Shown here piece after piece: positions 52,881 through 64,000 of a stretch of DNA of 64,000 nt (positions are counted from its first letter, which is position 1; each line of letters begins with the position of its first letter). Source of the stretch: Gigantopelta aegis. Its lineage: Eukaryota; Mollusca; Gastropoda; Neomphalida; Peltospiridae. The translations under genes and the position numbers were made by a program. The notes beneath the pieces are model-generated. The model saw only the letters and a list, made by a program, of their open reading frames with translations. It searched no databases and was not told the origin of the DNA. The stretch lies in the NCBI RefSeq assembly GCF_016097555.1, contig NC_054702.1:71888856-71952855 (forward strand), written 5' to 3'.

Positions 52881-55800
52881 TAAAATTATACTAGCTGTAA
52901 CCTGTTCTAGGCACGGGATTAAATGATGTGTGGTGGCCTTACACTGTGCTTGCCACGAAAAATATTACCCTTCAATAGCTACAGCTATATATACGGCCAC
53001 CATGTATAAGCCAATTCTGTATTTAGTAACAAAGATGACAACATATATTACTGTTGTATTTATGGAATTCATGTGTGTAAGCAAAATATTTAACTCAATG
53101 TGTGCACAGTAGTTGATTGAGCTTGAGTGCTAAAAGATTCTTGCCAAATGCAGCATCGGCTAAGTACAAAGAAGGTGGTCGACAGAAGCAATCGGAATGA
53201 ATAGAAATGTAAACAGAGTACCAGTGTTCTTATGATATGCCTGTCAAAAGTAGATTGCTGTAAACTAGTTAAGATACGTGATACCACCATGTCAAGTTGT
53301 ACTTTCATGCAAGGTTTGTTAATTGATTATCCTATATGAATTAATAAGAAAGATATAATCCGGAAATAAAACGTTTACGGATGGATAACACTACAATATA
53401 TTACACCCGTAAAAGACTAGTGTATAAAAAGGCCTTGCATATTATATAACAGATATTGTAATTGTCACCTGTAACCATGAACACTTCTTTTAGGAGTGGG
53501 AAACATGTATGTTCATAATAAACAAAAACAAATTTGACTGGGAATCATGGTAAGTATAAATTAATAGTAATAAACGAGTCCGAGGAATAAAAAATAAGGA
53601 CTAGATCTTTGTAATGAAAAATTTAATTTTTTTGTTTTTTTTATAAATAAAAACTTTTCAAAAATGCAGCAAGGAAAGTTTATTTTCATGCATGACAAAT
53701 TCAAAACTCTACTTTCCATCAAATTGTTCTCAACAAACTGTTTCACTCTAGGAAAAAGGAACTCACACCAAGTTACATCCTGCAATTTTACTCACAATAA
53801 CCAGGAAGGATATTTTGTTAGAAAACTGCTAAAACACCGAACTCAATCATATACTGGAAGAGCTATAGATAAACTTGCAATAAATTTTAAATATTTTGAA
53901 ACATGTATACACCAAAAACATATTTGGTTAATGCTATTCAAAGTATTTTATTAGGAAGGAGGCAATTTACAAAACCACAACATACCATTATCAGATTCAA
54001 AATCAAATAGCCATTCCATATTTGAAACATATTTTTTTAAGACTGTACCAAAGTCAAAGTGATAAAACTCTGCCCAAATTAAGTACAAAAATTCTGATCT
54101 TAAAACCACTGAAATGTTGAGCTTTCATTAGATTTAAATAACTTGCTATGTGTTTCCTAATTTCTACAATCCTTCGACAGCTGTTAATAACATTATTGTG
54201 CTACAAATGACCTAAGGTAGCCGTGCTCAGAACAGAAGAAAAAAAACACTTAACAGTCGTTCCCAAATTAGTGAGATTTAAAGCCCTGATAATTTTTCAT
54301 TGAAATTACAATTTGGCACCCTCATAATTCCATCATTCACATGCTATAGGTTTTTTGTATTTTATTACTGGTACATGTAATTCAAAAAGTCCTAATCAAA
54401 TTTTTAGAACACAAATATAATTATAAAATAAAAATTAATGGGACATAACTGATAAAATAGGTTAAGATGTACATAGTGAAATAGTTCAATTCTTATTGTG
54501 GGTGATTAATATATCAAACTATTGATTTTTTTAAACAGCAAACATAGTTTTTAAAATCAATTTGATGAACATACACAGATCATAGAAGCACCATATTTAA
54601 ACAACCCCACTGATTTTTAATTGCCATCTTCCAGCATGCAACTTGCTACATGGTTTGGATAATTTCTCATGTTTGTACTATAAAATAATGACTTCAAGCA
54701 TATTGCACAAGTAATGTAAATATGTATAATATTTACTAAAAACAATAACAAAATATAAATATTAAATGCAGACAACCATGTCAAATGAACATATTACAAG
54801 TGTTCGTTTTTGGTGAAGAGTGTGTATGATATAAATTTTAGTTAATTAGTTTCTAGAGTAGTCTAGCCTAGGACACTGTTCCTTATAGATATATTTATCT
54901 ATGTGATATCATTATCAAAGAAATGGAATTCTTCCTCCCACCTCCCACTCTAGATACAACATGAATTGAGTATACTTTTCAAATTACATTTCACAGAGCA
55001 CCACTGCTTGCATACAGATTTATTATTACCGATAATCTGAATGTGCATAAAGTAGAAATAAAATACTGTTTTTAACTGAACATATTATCCTTCAAACATA
55101 TCTAATACAAAGATCAGTCTTTTCAAGTTGTAATAACCATGTTGGATGTAAAATATTTATTATATGTTCAATGCATACAATTACAGTGCCATCTATTTCT
55201 ATAGGGATAAATAATAATTCACTCTAGTAACCTTATGCTAAATAAAAACTACATCACATAATGAATGTATGGATATTTAACAATATTCCAGCAGGGACAA
55301 CACATCTGCTATAGGTATATCACAAATGACCAAGACTACAGGAAATTGTATAGGCACACACATATAACTGGATAAAAGTAGCTGAAAGCATATGACTAGC
55401 TGACAAATGTAAAAGTGATCTGTTGTAGATTGTAGAATTGTGTGAAAACCTAGTCTTACAGTATTAATTAAGCTCATTAAAATTATTTAACTACCTGGTT
55501 TGAACTTTAGTTTCATGTATGTCAAAATACATTGCCATACATAGTATTGCCAAATTTTAATGTTATACTTGGATGCCATACTTCACGACAAGACACAAAT
55601 TACATTCTAAAAAATTGAGTTGTTTCCCCTTGTATCAAAATATTCCATACCATGTTTGATCCATGATAACAAATTAGATATTATTAGTAAATGTTAGGAA
55701 TCTTTGGAATGTCGACTGCCTATAACAGAAATAACCTTTCAAATACATGTAGGTTATAAAATTAATGTTTCACTTCATGATTAAATGTGAAGACAGTATA

Positions 55801-56504
55801 ACAATGTGACCATGGATCACTTATACTTAAGCCGCAAGTTAAGGCAATGGGAGACTGAACTCTTAAAAACATACACACAACCATAGTTTAGCAAACTAAC
55901 CACCTTAGTTTAAAATGTTTACAGGGAGTGGTTAAAACTGCTGGAAATATGTCAGTGAAATAAAGCCACAGTTGTGGTTATTTCTGAACATCATTTCAGT
56001 CATCTGTGTTGGAAATTGGCAGTGTTAAGCAATTTAACATAACAGATTAAAGAAGAAATGTTATTAATGTATCATTTTAAAACAAAGTACATTATGTATA
56101 AGACATCCTATATAAAATTGACATATTTTCCATGCCCAGTAGCTATTATAATGGACTTCAAACATTTGGTTTTATTATTTATTTTTTGGAAAACTGGCTC
56201 TTAGAAAGATAGTGAATTATAAAAGCTCTAAAACAGAGTCCAGTTTTTCAAAATGAAATGTGCGATTATGTTAACATTCTGGTCAAATCCCTCTTGACAT
56301 ATCTCAAACAAACATGTTTAGTTTGCTTAACTACGCACAGCAGCATTAAATTAATTAACTATCCAGTACACAATATCCAAGTGTAATGAAAATTATTTAA
56401 ATATACATGTAGTCAAGAGCAACAAATCCATGCAATTTTGTTTTGTGCATTAATAACAAACAAATGCCTTATATAAAAAAAAAGGATTCATTTAAATATT
56501 AAGG
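52881..56504. other. AT-rich non-coding DNA, perhaps including the JAGN1 3' UTR
   Basis: I see no SINE, TIR element or recognisable gene here. On the minus strand it lies directly downstream of the JAGN1 stop codon (56505-56507), so part is likely JAGN1 3' UTR. An AATAAA on that strand near 53679-53684 is a possible but unproven end. Short frames here lack similarity. Confidence 0.4.
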
Positions 56505-56985
56505 TTAATTCATTTTCTTCACACCACGGGGCTTCCAAGCTCTGAGCAAAACAATTGCAAAATATAATGCAAAAACATGAAGCTGAACTGCAGCTGCAAG
56601 AAAAAGTGACCATACAACAACTGCAGGATAACCAAACAAAACATAAGTGAATTTCTTTTCATAAACGTAAGCCTTTAAATGGTCACTTAAGTCATAGAAT
56701 CCATACAGAACAGGAAGAATTCCAAATACAACTGTTCCGAGCATGAATTGTTTCAGCAAGAATGAGTTATTCTGAGGTGTTGATTTCCAGCCCATCAAAG
56801 CCACTACCAAGGTGACGAACCAGGCATATTCCCATGGACGCGGAGCAGGCAGATCCCAGCGTCTCAGACTCTGAATGGAAAACCCTAAGAGTGCAGTTAA
56901 GCCAGGCAGCAGACGAATAAACATCATGAAGATCATCAAAAAATGAAGAAAAATGTCCCATCTTAGTCTGTACTTGTTCTCTGAA
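56505..56985 (-). CDS. JAGN1: JAGN1: jagunal homologue, last exon
   Basis: Jagunal is a four-span membrane protein of the endoplasmic reticulum needed for ER organisation and the early secretory pathway (known for the fly and vertebrate proteins). This exon gives about 160 residues to TAA: ENKYRLRWDIFLHFLMIFMM, then the diagnostic RPWEYAWFVTLVVALMGW, FGILPVLYGFYDLSDHLKAY, FGYPAVVVWSLFLAAAVQLH and LYFAIVLLRAWKPRG with a KK-containing tail, VKKMN. Four hydrophobic segments are visible. WEY, ILPxxYxF, the G/Y pair and the AWK end match fly Jagunal closely. The acceptor is TTTTAATTTCAG; a second CAG five bases in makes the exact edge uncertain. The first exon (family start MASRxGPxxxGTDG) was not found up to 64000 and may lie outside the window. 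The gene converges with MSH2. Confidence 0.93.
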
Positions 56986-57213
56986 CTGAAATTAAAACCA
57001 TAATGATAAGAAAATTATCATATTGAATAATGAAACATTGGACATACACTCCCATTCCTTTAAGTTTAAAAATAGGATGCAGGCAACTGATTTGGGGGTT
57101 TAACGATACTTGTGGAACATAAATGTAAATAGTTCCAACGTATATTGTAATATAATAATAATTTAAGAAGTATCAACTACTGGCACTGGCTGGGGTTAAA
57201 CCAGCGTAATGAG

Positions 57214-59331
57214 GGAGCCTGGCGATCTCGCCCCGTGTCGATCTCGCCCTGGTGAACTCGCCCGGGGCGACTTCGCCAGACTTATTTTCATCGTTAGGCG
57301 AAGTTATCATACATATTAGACTTGCTAGAAGACATATATTACAACATATATTATAGTATATATCTACTGTCATTATCAGCATGTTTTTGTGCCAAAACTA
57401 CAGGGTTATACCACTTATACTACTAGTTTTGTGTTGGGACACGCTGTGGCGAGATCGCCATATTTACTTCCGTGTTGCATGTCTGTTTAGCGAAGTCGCC
57501 AGTACATTATAACTCAACAATATTCAAGTTACAAGCTGTTTTATGTTTACTTCATTAAGTAAATACATGTGCAGTAGTCATGTTTTGATTTTCTTGTTGT
57601 AAAATGTAATACATTGGTAGTTTACATTTCTGACGATTTCACTTGCAAGCCGGGGCGAGATCGCCAGGATTTTCCAACATGTGCAGAGCCTGGCGATCTC
57701 GCCCCGTGTCGAGCCTGGCGATTTTGTTTTTTTTGTTTAAGTTTACAGTTTACAGTTTATTATAATAAATACACGTAAAGTACACATTTATGGTTTGTTT
57801 CATCATGTAATGTAACATTTCTTATTATTTCACTTTTTCAGGCTGTGGCGAATTATACCAAATTGAACATCAAAGTGTGCACTTATGACAAATAGTTGCG
57901 TAGTAACGTGTGACAACTTCACCAACATAAATGTTTTATGTTTACTTCATTAAGTAAATACATGTGCAGTAGTCATGTTTTGATTTTCTTGTTGTAAAAT
58001 GTAATACATTGGTAGTTTACATTTCTGACGATTTCACTTGCAAGCCGGGGCGAGATCGCCAGGATTTTCCAACGGAGCCTGGCGATCTCGCCCCGTGTCG
58101 ATTTTGTTTTTTCTTGTTTAAGTTTACAGTTTACAGTTTATTATAATAAATACACGTAAAGTACACATTTATGGTTTGTTTCATCATGTAATGTAACATT
58201 TCTTATTATTTCACTTTTTCAGGCTGTGGCGAATTATACCAAATTGAACATCAAAGTGTGCACTTATGACAAATAGTTGCGTAGTAACGTGTGACAACTT
58301 CACCAACATAAATGTTTTATGTTTACTTCATTAAGTAAATACATGTGCAGTAGTCATGTTTTGATTTTCTTGTTGTAAAATGTAATACATTGGTAGTTTA
58401 CATTTCTGACGATTTCACTTGCAAGCCGGGGCGAGATCGCCAGGATTTTCCAACGGAGCCTGGCGATCTCGCCCCGTGTCGATTTTGTTTTTTCTTGTTT
58501 AAGTTTACAGTTTACAGTTTATTATAATAAATACACGTAAAGTACACATTTATGGTTTGTTTCATCATGTAATGTAACATTTCTTATTATTTCACTTTTT
58601 CAGGCTGTGGCGAATTATACCAAATTGAACATCAAAGTGTGCACTTATGACAAATAGTTGCGTAGTAACGTGTGACAACTTCACCAACATAAAAATGCTA
58701 CACTGAGAAAATCCTGGCGATCTCGCCACAGCCTGAAAAAGTGAAATAATAAGAAATGTTACATTACATGATGAAACAAACCATAAATGTGTACTTTACG
58801 TGTATTTATTATAATAAACTGTAAACTGTAAACTTAAACAAGAAAAAACAAAATCGACACGGGGCGAGATCGCCAGGCTCCGTTGGAAAATCCTGGCGAT
58901 CTCGCCCCGGCTTGCAAGTGAAATCGTCAGAAATGTAAACTACCAATGTATTACATTTTACAACAAGAAAATCAAAACATGACTACTGCACATGTATTTA
59001 CTTAATGAAGTAAACATAAAACAGCTTGTAACTTGAATATTGTTGAGTTATAATGTACTGGCGACTTCGCTAAAGAGACATGCAACACGGAAGTAAATAT
59101 GGCGATCTCGCCACAGCGTGTCCCAACACAAAACTAGTAGTATAAGTGGTATAACCCTGTAGTTTTGGCACAAAAACATGCTGATAATGACAGTAGATAT
59201 ATACTATAATATATGTTGTAATATATGTCTTCTAGCAAGTCTAATATGTATGATAACTTCGCCTAACGATGAAAATAAGTCCTGGCGAACTCGCCCGGGG
59301 CGACTTCACCAGGGCGAGATCGCCATACTCC
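57214..59331. mobile_element. Foldback-type element, 2118 bp, with internal tandem repeats
   Basis: Flanked by the 8-base target duplication GTAATGAG (57206-57213 and 59332-59339). The ends GGAGCCTGGCGATCTCGCCC and, inverted, GGAGTATGGCGATCTCGCCC open long inverted arms: 57214 to about 57670 mirrors about 58890-59331. Between them are about three tandem units of roughly 381-395 bases (unit starts at 57539, 57934 and 58315) and a further inverted unit from about 58705. The near-palindrome GGCGATCTCGCC or its inverse occurs about 13 times. No coding capacity is seen. The 8-base duplication and long structured arms fit a non-autonomous foldback or long-TIR element; which transposase moves it is unknown. 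Confidence 0.88.
57539..58697 (+). repeat. Tandem units inside the foldback element
   Basis: Three successive units beginning TTTTATGTTTACTTCATTAA at 57539, 57934 and 58315, nearly identical. The first is longer by an extra AGCCTGGCGA-containing insert near 57680-57725. Confidence 0.88.
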
Positions 59332-59339
59332 GTAATGAG

Positions 59340-60440
59340 CACTGTTACCATATTTTTGGTGGAGGTTATAAAATGCTACTAAAATAAAATCAAGATGCGA
59401 CGGCACACAAGCACGATCGTGAACCTTTGATATTCAGGGCGCCACTAAGCTATCTTAGCGCTAAAATCGCCTTGAGTGCATTGCTACCGTAACTTAAAGC
59501 CTTAAGGTGATCTTTGGGCTAAGATTGGTTTGGGAAGCGGGGCCCAGGACAGAGGACTGCAAATTTGTGAAAATCCTCAAACTGGGAGTCATCCAGTAGA
59601 AGTCTAGTTAGGAATCTACTGGGACTAATTTATTACATGTACTACATTTAATAGTTAATGAAGTATGATGCTTTGATTGAATTCCGAACAGGCTGGTGCC
59701 CCCGGTGGTATGGCGAACGCGGCAATGTGGCGAATGCCATGGCGATGATGGCGAGACAGGCGCCGATTTACCTGACTTTATATTGCCACGCAATGCTTTC
59801 TCTGTGCCAGTGGTCACTGCCGTCTGATCCTACTGGTCTGCTTCCAAACTTAGAAGCCATTGCTATACGAAATTCCTTGTAATTAACTTATCAAGGCTAT
59901 AAAAAACTTGAACATTCCCAAAATCTGTTGGAAGGTAGTTGTAGGACAAGGCACGCGACCTGCAAAAAGCATATCCGGTTTGCTATAACTTGTATTAAAA
60001 ATTAATGTGGCACTGATTTTATTGCTAATGCCGATACATATAATATATGTTATTATAAATATTAGTTTAATTTGTTGTCCTATTTTATTGGATTGGAAAA
60101 AATAGGTATTTTAATGATGTAAGCGGTTAGAAACAACGGTTGATAGAAATGTATATCAGCATTATTGAACGAATGGAGAATGCGATTTCATTTTATTTTG
60201 TTAATAATTTTTATTTGCACAATCAAAACTTTATTTAATAATGCTTCTAATTTTATATTAACTAATAAAATTTATGCATTGTTTTTGTTGGTTTTTAATA
60301 TTTTAAACAGAATCTCTAGTATTTGATGCTAACTGCTGGTTTTATTACTTTACCAATCACTTTAACATACTATGTGATGCAGTTAAAATGTAGGCCTACC
60401 TGTTATCAAAAATTGTATGACGAAACTGGTTTTATTCCAC
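59340..60440. other. Intergenic DNA, no gene seen
   Basis: Unique-looking sequence. A stretch near 59440-59545 (CTTAGCGCTAAAATCGCCTT, then GGGAAGCGGGGCCCAGG) is GC-richer than its surroundings. Minus- and plus-strand frames at 59608-59882 lack recognisable similarity; none matches the expected JAGN1 first exon. Confidence 0.45.
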
Positions 60441-60448
60441 ATAATGCT

Positions 60449-60810
60449 GATAGGTACAGGGTTTGCAGCCAGGTACCGCCTCCCACCCAGAGCGGGTTTT
60501 AACGACTCAATGGGTAGGTGTAAGACCACTACACCCTCTTCTCTCTCACTAAAAACTACCAATTAACCCACTGTCCTGGACAGAGCCCAGATAACTGAGG
60601 TGTGTGCCCAGGACAGAGTGCTTGAACCTTAATGGGAAAATACGAAAATAAGTATAAATAAATAAATGCTATGCTACTAATAGAAAAATGTAGCGGGTTT
60701 CATCTTTAAAACTACATTGTATATATTAAAATTACTACATGTTTGAAATCCAATAGCTGATTGCTAAATAGCTATAGTGGTCTCGTTAAACAAAACAAAC
60801 TTTGATTTTA
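60449..60810 (+). mobile_element. SINE, family C head with common tail
   Basis: GATAGGTACAGGGTTTGCAG, AACGACTCAATGGGTAGGTG and CCTGGACAGAGCCCAG are family-C landmarks. After an (AAAT)n stretch near 60650-60667 comes a second SINE tail ending GTCTCGTTAAACAAAACAAA. Probably two SINE pieces joined. Confidence 0.7.
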
Positions 60811-61159
60811 TTGAGAATTCAGACTAATGAACAAGAAAATGAAGAAATTCTTAAAACTACTTTGAAATTCATTACTGCTACTATACGTTGTTGGTAAAGT
60901 TAACACATAAATTTTATGCTAGACATTACACAATGCAATCTAAAAGTTCTGCAGTTTTCTACTCGCTATACCAACCCTCACCCCCATCCTTTTTTCCAAC
61001 CCCTTCTCTTTTTCTTCCTCTTTATTCAAGTCTGTGTGTGTATGTTGTATGTTAATATGTATCCCCTTCAAAAATGTAAGGAGATGTTTTAATATAGGCT
61101 AAGCATGTCGACCAATCCCATTTTGTTTTGACAAATAAAGCAACCAAAAAAAAAGGAAC

Positions 61160-61269
61160 CTCAAACATAAATGATTCATTATAGTAAGGGTTGAGTGTGC
61201 ATTTCTTTATGGTAGTTTTCTTCTTGATGCGTTTGCCATTTAACATCAATGAGATCTTAACATAAGTAT
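61160..61269 (-). CDS. Lone synaptotagmin C2B-type exon
   Basis: Behind the acceptor CTTTTTTCTAG, the minus strand reads (D)[17 protein letters not shown], then [19 protein letters not shown], which matches the C2B polybasic strand and following loop of synaptotagmin (fly: DPYVKIAIMQNGKRLKKKKT and [18 protein letters not shown]). The polybasic run has one Lys fewer than usual and DP is DT. After FE the frame goes on VPFF and then leaves the family; GAG|GTTCCT is the only candidate donor and is weak. The exon is 2 + 36 codons if this donor is used. No other synaptotagmin exon is seen in the window. It could be one exon of a long-intron gene or an orphan duplicated exon. Confidence 0.7.
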
Positions 61270-61673
61270 CTAGAAAAAAGTGAAAAAGGCAAGAAAAAAA
61301 ATAACATAAAAAATTGTGTGTTCCACACGTAAGCCATAAACGATGATCAAAAACACATTCAACAAATGGCGTACACCATGCCAGAATGAACTGCGAACAC
61401 AAAAAAGAAAATCGAAACTTTTCAGTTACGGTAATGTGTTTATTGTAGTTAGATGAGTCAGCATATACATGGCCGGCTAAGTGAACGGGATTGAGTAGGA
61501 AACCACCACCACCCCGGTGAATGTTTGTTTTAATTGTTTTTGTTGCTGTTGTTTGTCTGTATGTTGTCGGGGTTTTGTTTTTGTTTTGTTTGGGGGGGGG
61601 GGGGGGGGTGTTGTTGTTGTGTTGTTGTTTTTTTGGGGGGTAGTGTGGGGTTTGTTTTGAGGTTGGGGGTTTC

Positions 61674-61858
61674 TTTGTATGTGCTATCTTGTCTATGGGA
61701 TGGTGCATATAAAAGATCCCTTGCTACTAATGAATAAATGTAGCGGGTTTCCTCTCTAAGACTATTATGTAAAAATTATCAAATGTTTGACATCCAATAG
61801 CCGATGATTAATAATGTGCTCTTGTGGTGTCGTTAAACAAAACAAACTTTTGATCAAG
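61674..61858 (+). mobile_element. SINE tail half, family B
   Basis: From TATGTGCTATCTTGTCTATG through GCATATAAAAGATCCC to GTGGTGTCGTTAAACAAAAC. The head half is missing. Preceded by a long T/G tract (61500-61670) with an 18-19 base G run. Confidence 0.82.
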
Positions 61859-62453
61859 CCTGGAAAAGCTCTTTAAAAATCACCCATATAGCATATCTAG
61901 GCTTAGACCATTTCAACATTCACCGTTAGATAGGCGTACTATATATTTACCTTAAAACCAGCTTTAAAACACATTGAATTCAAACGTCTTTTCCTAGTAA
62001 AGTGTAATTAGGTCGCTTCATAAGCGTATGAGACAAGGTGCGGGCGTGGGTTTGGAACAACTGTCCTCCTAGTGCTGGAGCAGAACCTCAAATTCGTGCA
62101 AAAATTATAGATATAGGGATACAATGTGTTAATAACCTTGTTACCGTGTATTTTCATCATTATATCCTCAAAATTAGTTGTAATTCATATAAAAATACGT
62201 GGTGGTTCGTTTGCAACCCTATATACTATAGCTGAATTAAGTGGTAGTAATGCTAATATGAATATCTGTATAAAAGTATTTAATTTTAAAGTATGTATTT
62301 TGATTTAGTCTAATAGATCTGTTTTAATCTTACTTAGATTTTAATTTAATTTCCCTAGATCTGTTTGTTAACTTAAAGTTACAACTAACCCTGGCATTTT
62401 TTCTACAAACTGCTGATTGAATGGCAATTCAGTGTTTGAGGACTGGAATGGAG
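61859..62453. other. Intergenic DNA, no gene seen
   Basis: AT-rich sequence without a recognised feature; short frames near 62038-62308 have no support. Confidence 0.45.
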
Positions 62454-63305
62454 TATATATACTCAAAGGCAAAAGTTATTGTGACATGGATTGTTTGGAG
62501 TAATACATTTGTGAATGGATTTATGGATGTCAACCAGAGAAAATGTGCATGAAACAGCTCAAAGAAATGCAACCAAGCAATTGTTGCAGCGATTGCATGC
62601 TTTGTGCAAGAAACATGGAATATTCGGAAGAAATCCTGTCCAATGTTCACCATAAAAGGCCAGACATTCAGTCGCAAATCATTGCCACTCTGTGCAGCCT
62701 TCAGAAATCCAGAAGTCAGAAAAACACCATTAGTGCTGTTTGATGCAATTTCGTCATGTCACGCCTCAGTAAAAATGACAGGTGGCGAGTCGTATGGATG
62801 CTTGAATCCGGGACCTCGCAGCGTGACGTTGCACGTCAATTCAACTTCCACAAAAACACCATATGGCACTTATGGCAACGATATCAACAACACAACCAGG
62901 TCAGGGACCGTCCACCCATGACAACCCCTCGCCAAGACACATGGATCCAAACCACGCATCTGCGAAACAGGTTCCAGCCAGCAACCTCAGATCAGGAATG
63001 GCATTCCCAGGAACTTTCTCCAGTGTTCAGTGGCCTCAATGAGACGACGGTGTCAGGCCTGTATCAATGCTCAAGGTGGACACACTTGCTACGGATTGTG
63101 TGAACTTCGCTCTGGACCTCCTCTAGTGATGTGGCTCATCCCTTTGCATATGGCAGGTGCGCCCTTTTCATGGACTATAGGTCGTTTTCATACCTTCAGA
63201 CATTTTTCTTTCCATGTTATAACGTTTCGTACACGGCAGTAAAAACTTATCATCAATTATCTTTCTTTTGTGTGTCACAATAACTTTTGCCTTTGAGTAT
63301 ATATA
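62454..63305 (+). mobile_element. Tc1-type DNA transposon, internally deleted (852 bp)
   Basis: Perfect 33-base terminal inverted repeats (core ACTCAAAGGCAAAAGTTATT; 62454-62486 against 63273-63305) sit in TA-rich flanks, giving TA target sites. The interior keeps the N-terminal transposase part and has lost the catalytic DDE region, so it can only be moved by a related enzyme. A different Tc1 family from the element at 11041. Confidence 0.92.
62756..63103 (+). pseudogene. Tc1 transposase N-terminal fragment
   Basis: Reads MSRLSKNDRWRVVWMLESGT then SQRDVARQFNFHKNTIWHLW, a helix-turn-helix, and QVRDRPPMTTPRQD, a hinge like GRPRxTTxRED. From about residue 70 on the frame decays; no catalytic residues are left. 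Confidence 0.88.
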
Positions 63306-63540
63306 TATATACCGATTCTTTGTTACCTACACTTTTCGTATAATAAAACCGTTTGCCCACATATATATTGGAGGTTTCGTTATTGATTTTTTGTTCATAA
63401 ATATTGTTTCGATGTGACAAGTAGAAAGTCGAGATATAGGCCTAGACCTATATAATTTAACTTTTCAACGGCATCAACGTTCACGTTTAGCTCCATTGTT
63501 ATTATGTTTTCGCGTTTTAATAGGTCAATTTTTCACGAAC
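63306..63540. other. Short intergenic stretch between two Tc1-type elements
   Basis: AT-rich, no feature recognised. Confidence 0.4.
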
Positions 63541-64000
63541 TATACTGTTAAAAATAAGTAGCGGATATTCCATTTCATAAATCAATAATTATAGAATGAA
63601 ATGAGATATAAAACTAAAAATAAGTGCACAATATGCGTTAATGTTCCCACTCTAAAGAGTATGAAAAAACGCACCGATTGTTTTGATCGCGAAGCACGTG
63701 ACGTTATGTTGCACGTGTGAAGGGTGTGATTTGAAATTGAACTTACTTTGTGTACAACTTTTACACATACGTTGTGTGCACACTGTGGTAATATTCTTTT
63801 GTTTGTTACTGGAACACTATTGCATAACCTTGCTGTCACATTCTTCACAACATTGTGTAACTTTTCAACAATGCGACGCCTCCAACGTCAGAAACGTCTC
63901 AGGGCTGTAGGCATGCTCCAAGTCGGCACCACCCAGCGAATTGTGGCCTGTAGACTTAATGTGTCACTATCAGTCATTAGCCGATTGTGGGCCCGATATC
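63541..64000 (+). mobile_element. Tc1-type DNA transposon, 5' part, cut by the window end
   Basis: Begins near TATACTGTTAAAAATAAGTA, similar to the TIR of the element at 11041 (TATACTCTTCAAAAAAAGTA). Its transposase starts at 63870. The right end lies beyond the window, so whether it is whole cannot be told. Confidence 0.7.
63870..64000 (+). CDS. Tc1-type transposase, N-terminal part (runs off the window)
   Basis: Open to the window end: MRRLQRQKRLRAVGMLQVGT then TQRIVACRLNVSLSVISRLW, a helix-turn-helix closely like that at 11364 (MRRMQRDEHLRSIGMLQTG). Start chosen by that match. No break in the 43 codons seen. Confidence 0.85.

Noticed and set aside
56767-56961. Alternative minus-strand frame starting with a Met (MGHFSSFFDD) over JAGN1.
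   Set aside because: It is a shadow frame; the JAGN1 frame in the same exon matches the family along its whole length.
59608-59882. Open frames on both strands considered as the missing JAGN1 first exon.
   Set aside because: Neither resembles the family start (MASRxGPxxxGTDG) and no suitable donor was seen.

Overview
The window is nuclear DNA of an animal, most likely a mollusc and probably a gastropod. The evidence is intron-rich genes with GT-AG introns, AT-rich non-coding DNA, many tRNA-headed SINE copies with a shared central and tail region of the kind known from mollusc genomes, Tc1 and hAT transposons, and minisatellites. I do not name a species. No rRNA, stand-alone tRNA or CRISPR array was seen.

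Three host genes can be read with confidence. ZC4H2 (minus strand, 16932 down to 8497) has five coding exons that join in phase to 224 codons plus a stop, the same length as I recall for the human protein. MSH2 (plus strand, 17235 to 50399) has 26 coding exons that all join in phase to 931 codons plus a stop; the human protein has 934 residues in 16 exons. The two start codons are about 300 bases apart, head to head, over a putative two-way promoter with a perfect CRE palindrome. JAGN1 (minus strand, 56985 to 56505) is present as its large last exon only and converges on the MSH2 3' end. A lone synaptotagmin C2B-like exon lies at 61160-61269 (minus), and an unrecognised one-membrane-segment first exon lies at 51682-51847 (minus) beside an inverted, broken copy of itself.

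Layout: 1-8496 is intergenic DNA with SINEs and short palindromic elements. 8497-16932 is ZC4H2, whose introns hold a 51-bp minisatellite, a full-length decayed Tc1 element and a 53-bp minisatellite. 17235-50399 is MSH2, whose introns hold four copies of a hAT-type MITE, a solo LTR, a 5.8-kb DIRS-type tyrosine-recombinase retroelement (fossil), a 56-bp minisatellite, a short hAT element and several SINEs. 51-53 kb holds an inverted duplication. 57.2-59.3 kb is a foldback element. 62.4-64 kb holds two more Tc1-type elements, the last one cut by the window edge.

The most unusual signal is that two of the three minisatellites are tandem copies of an exon end together with its 5' splice site: 25 copies at MSH2 exon 15 and 12 at ZC4H2 exon 2. 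Each array therefore places many near-identical donors directly downstream of the authentic one. The third array begins about 35 bases from the ZC4H2 exon 5 acceptor.
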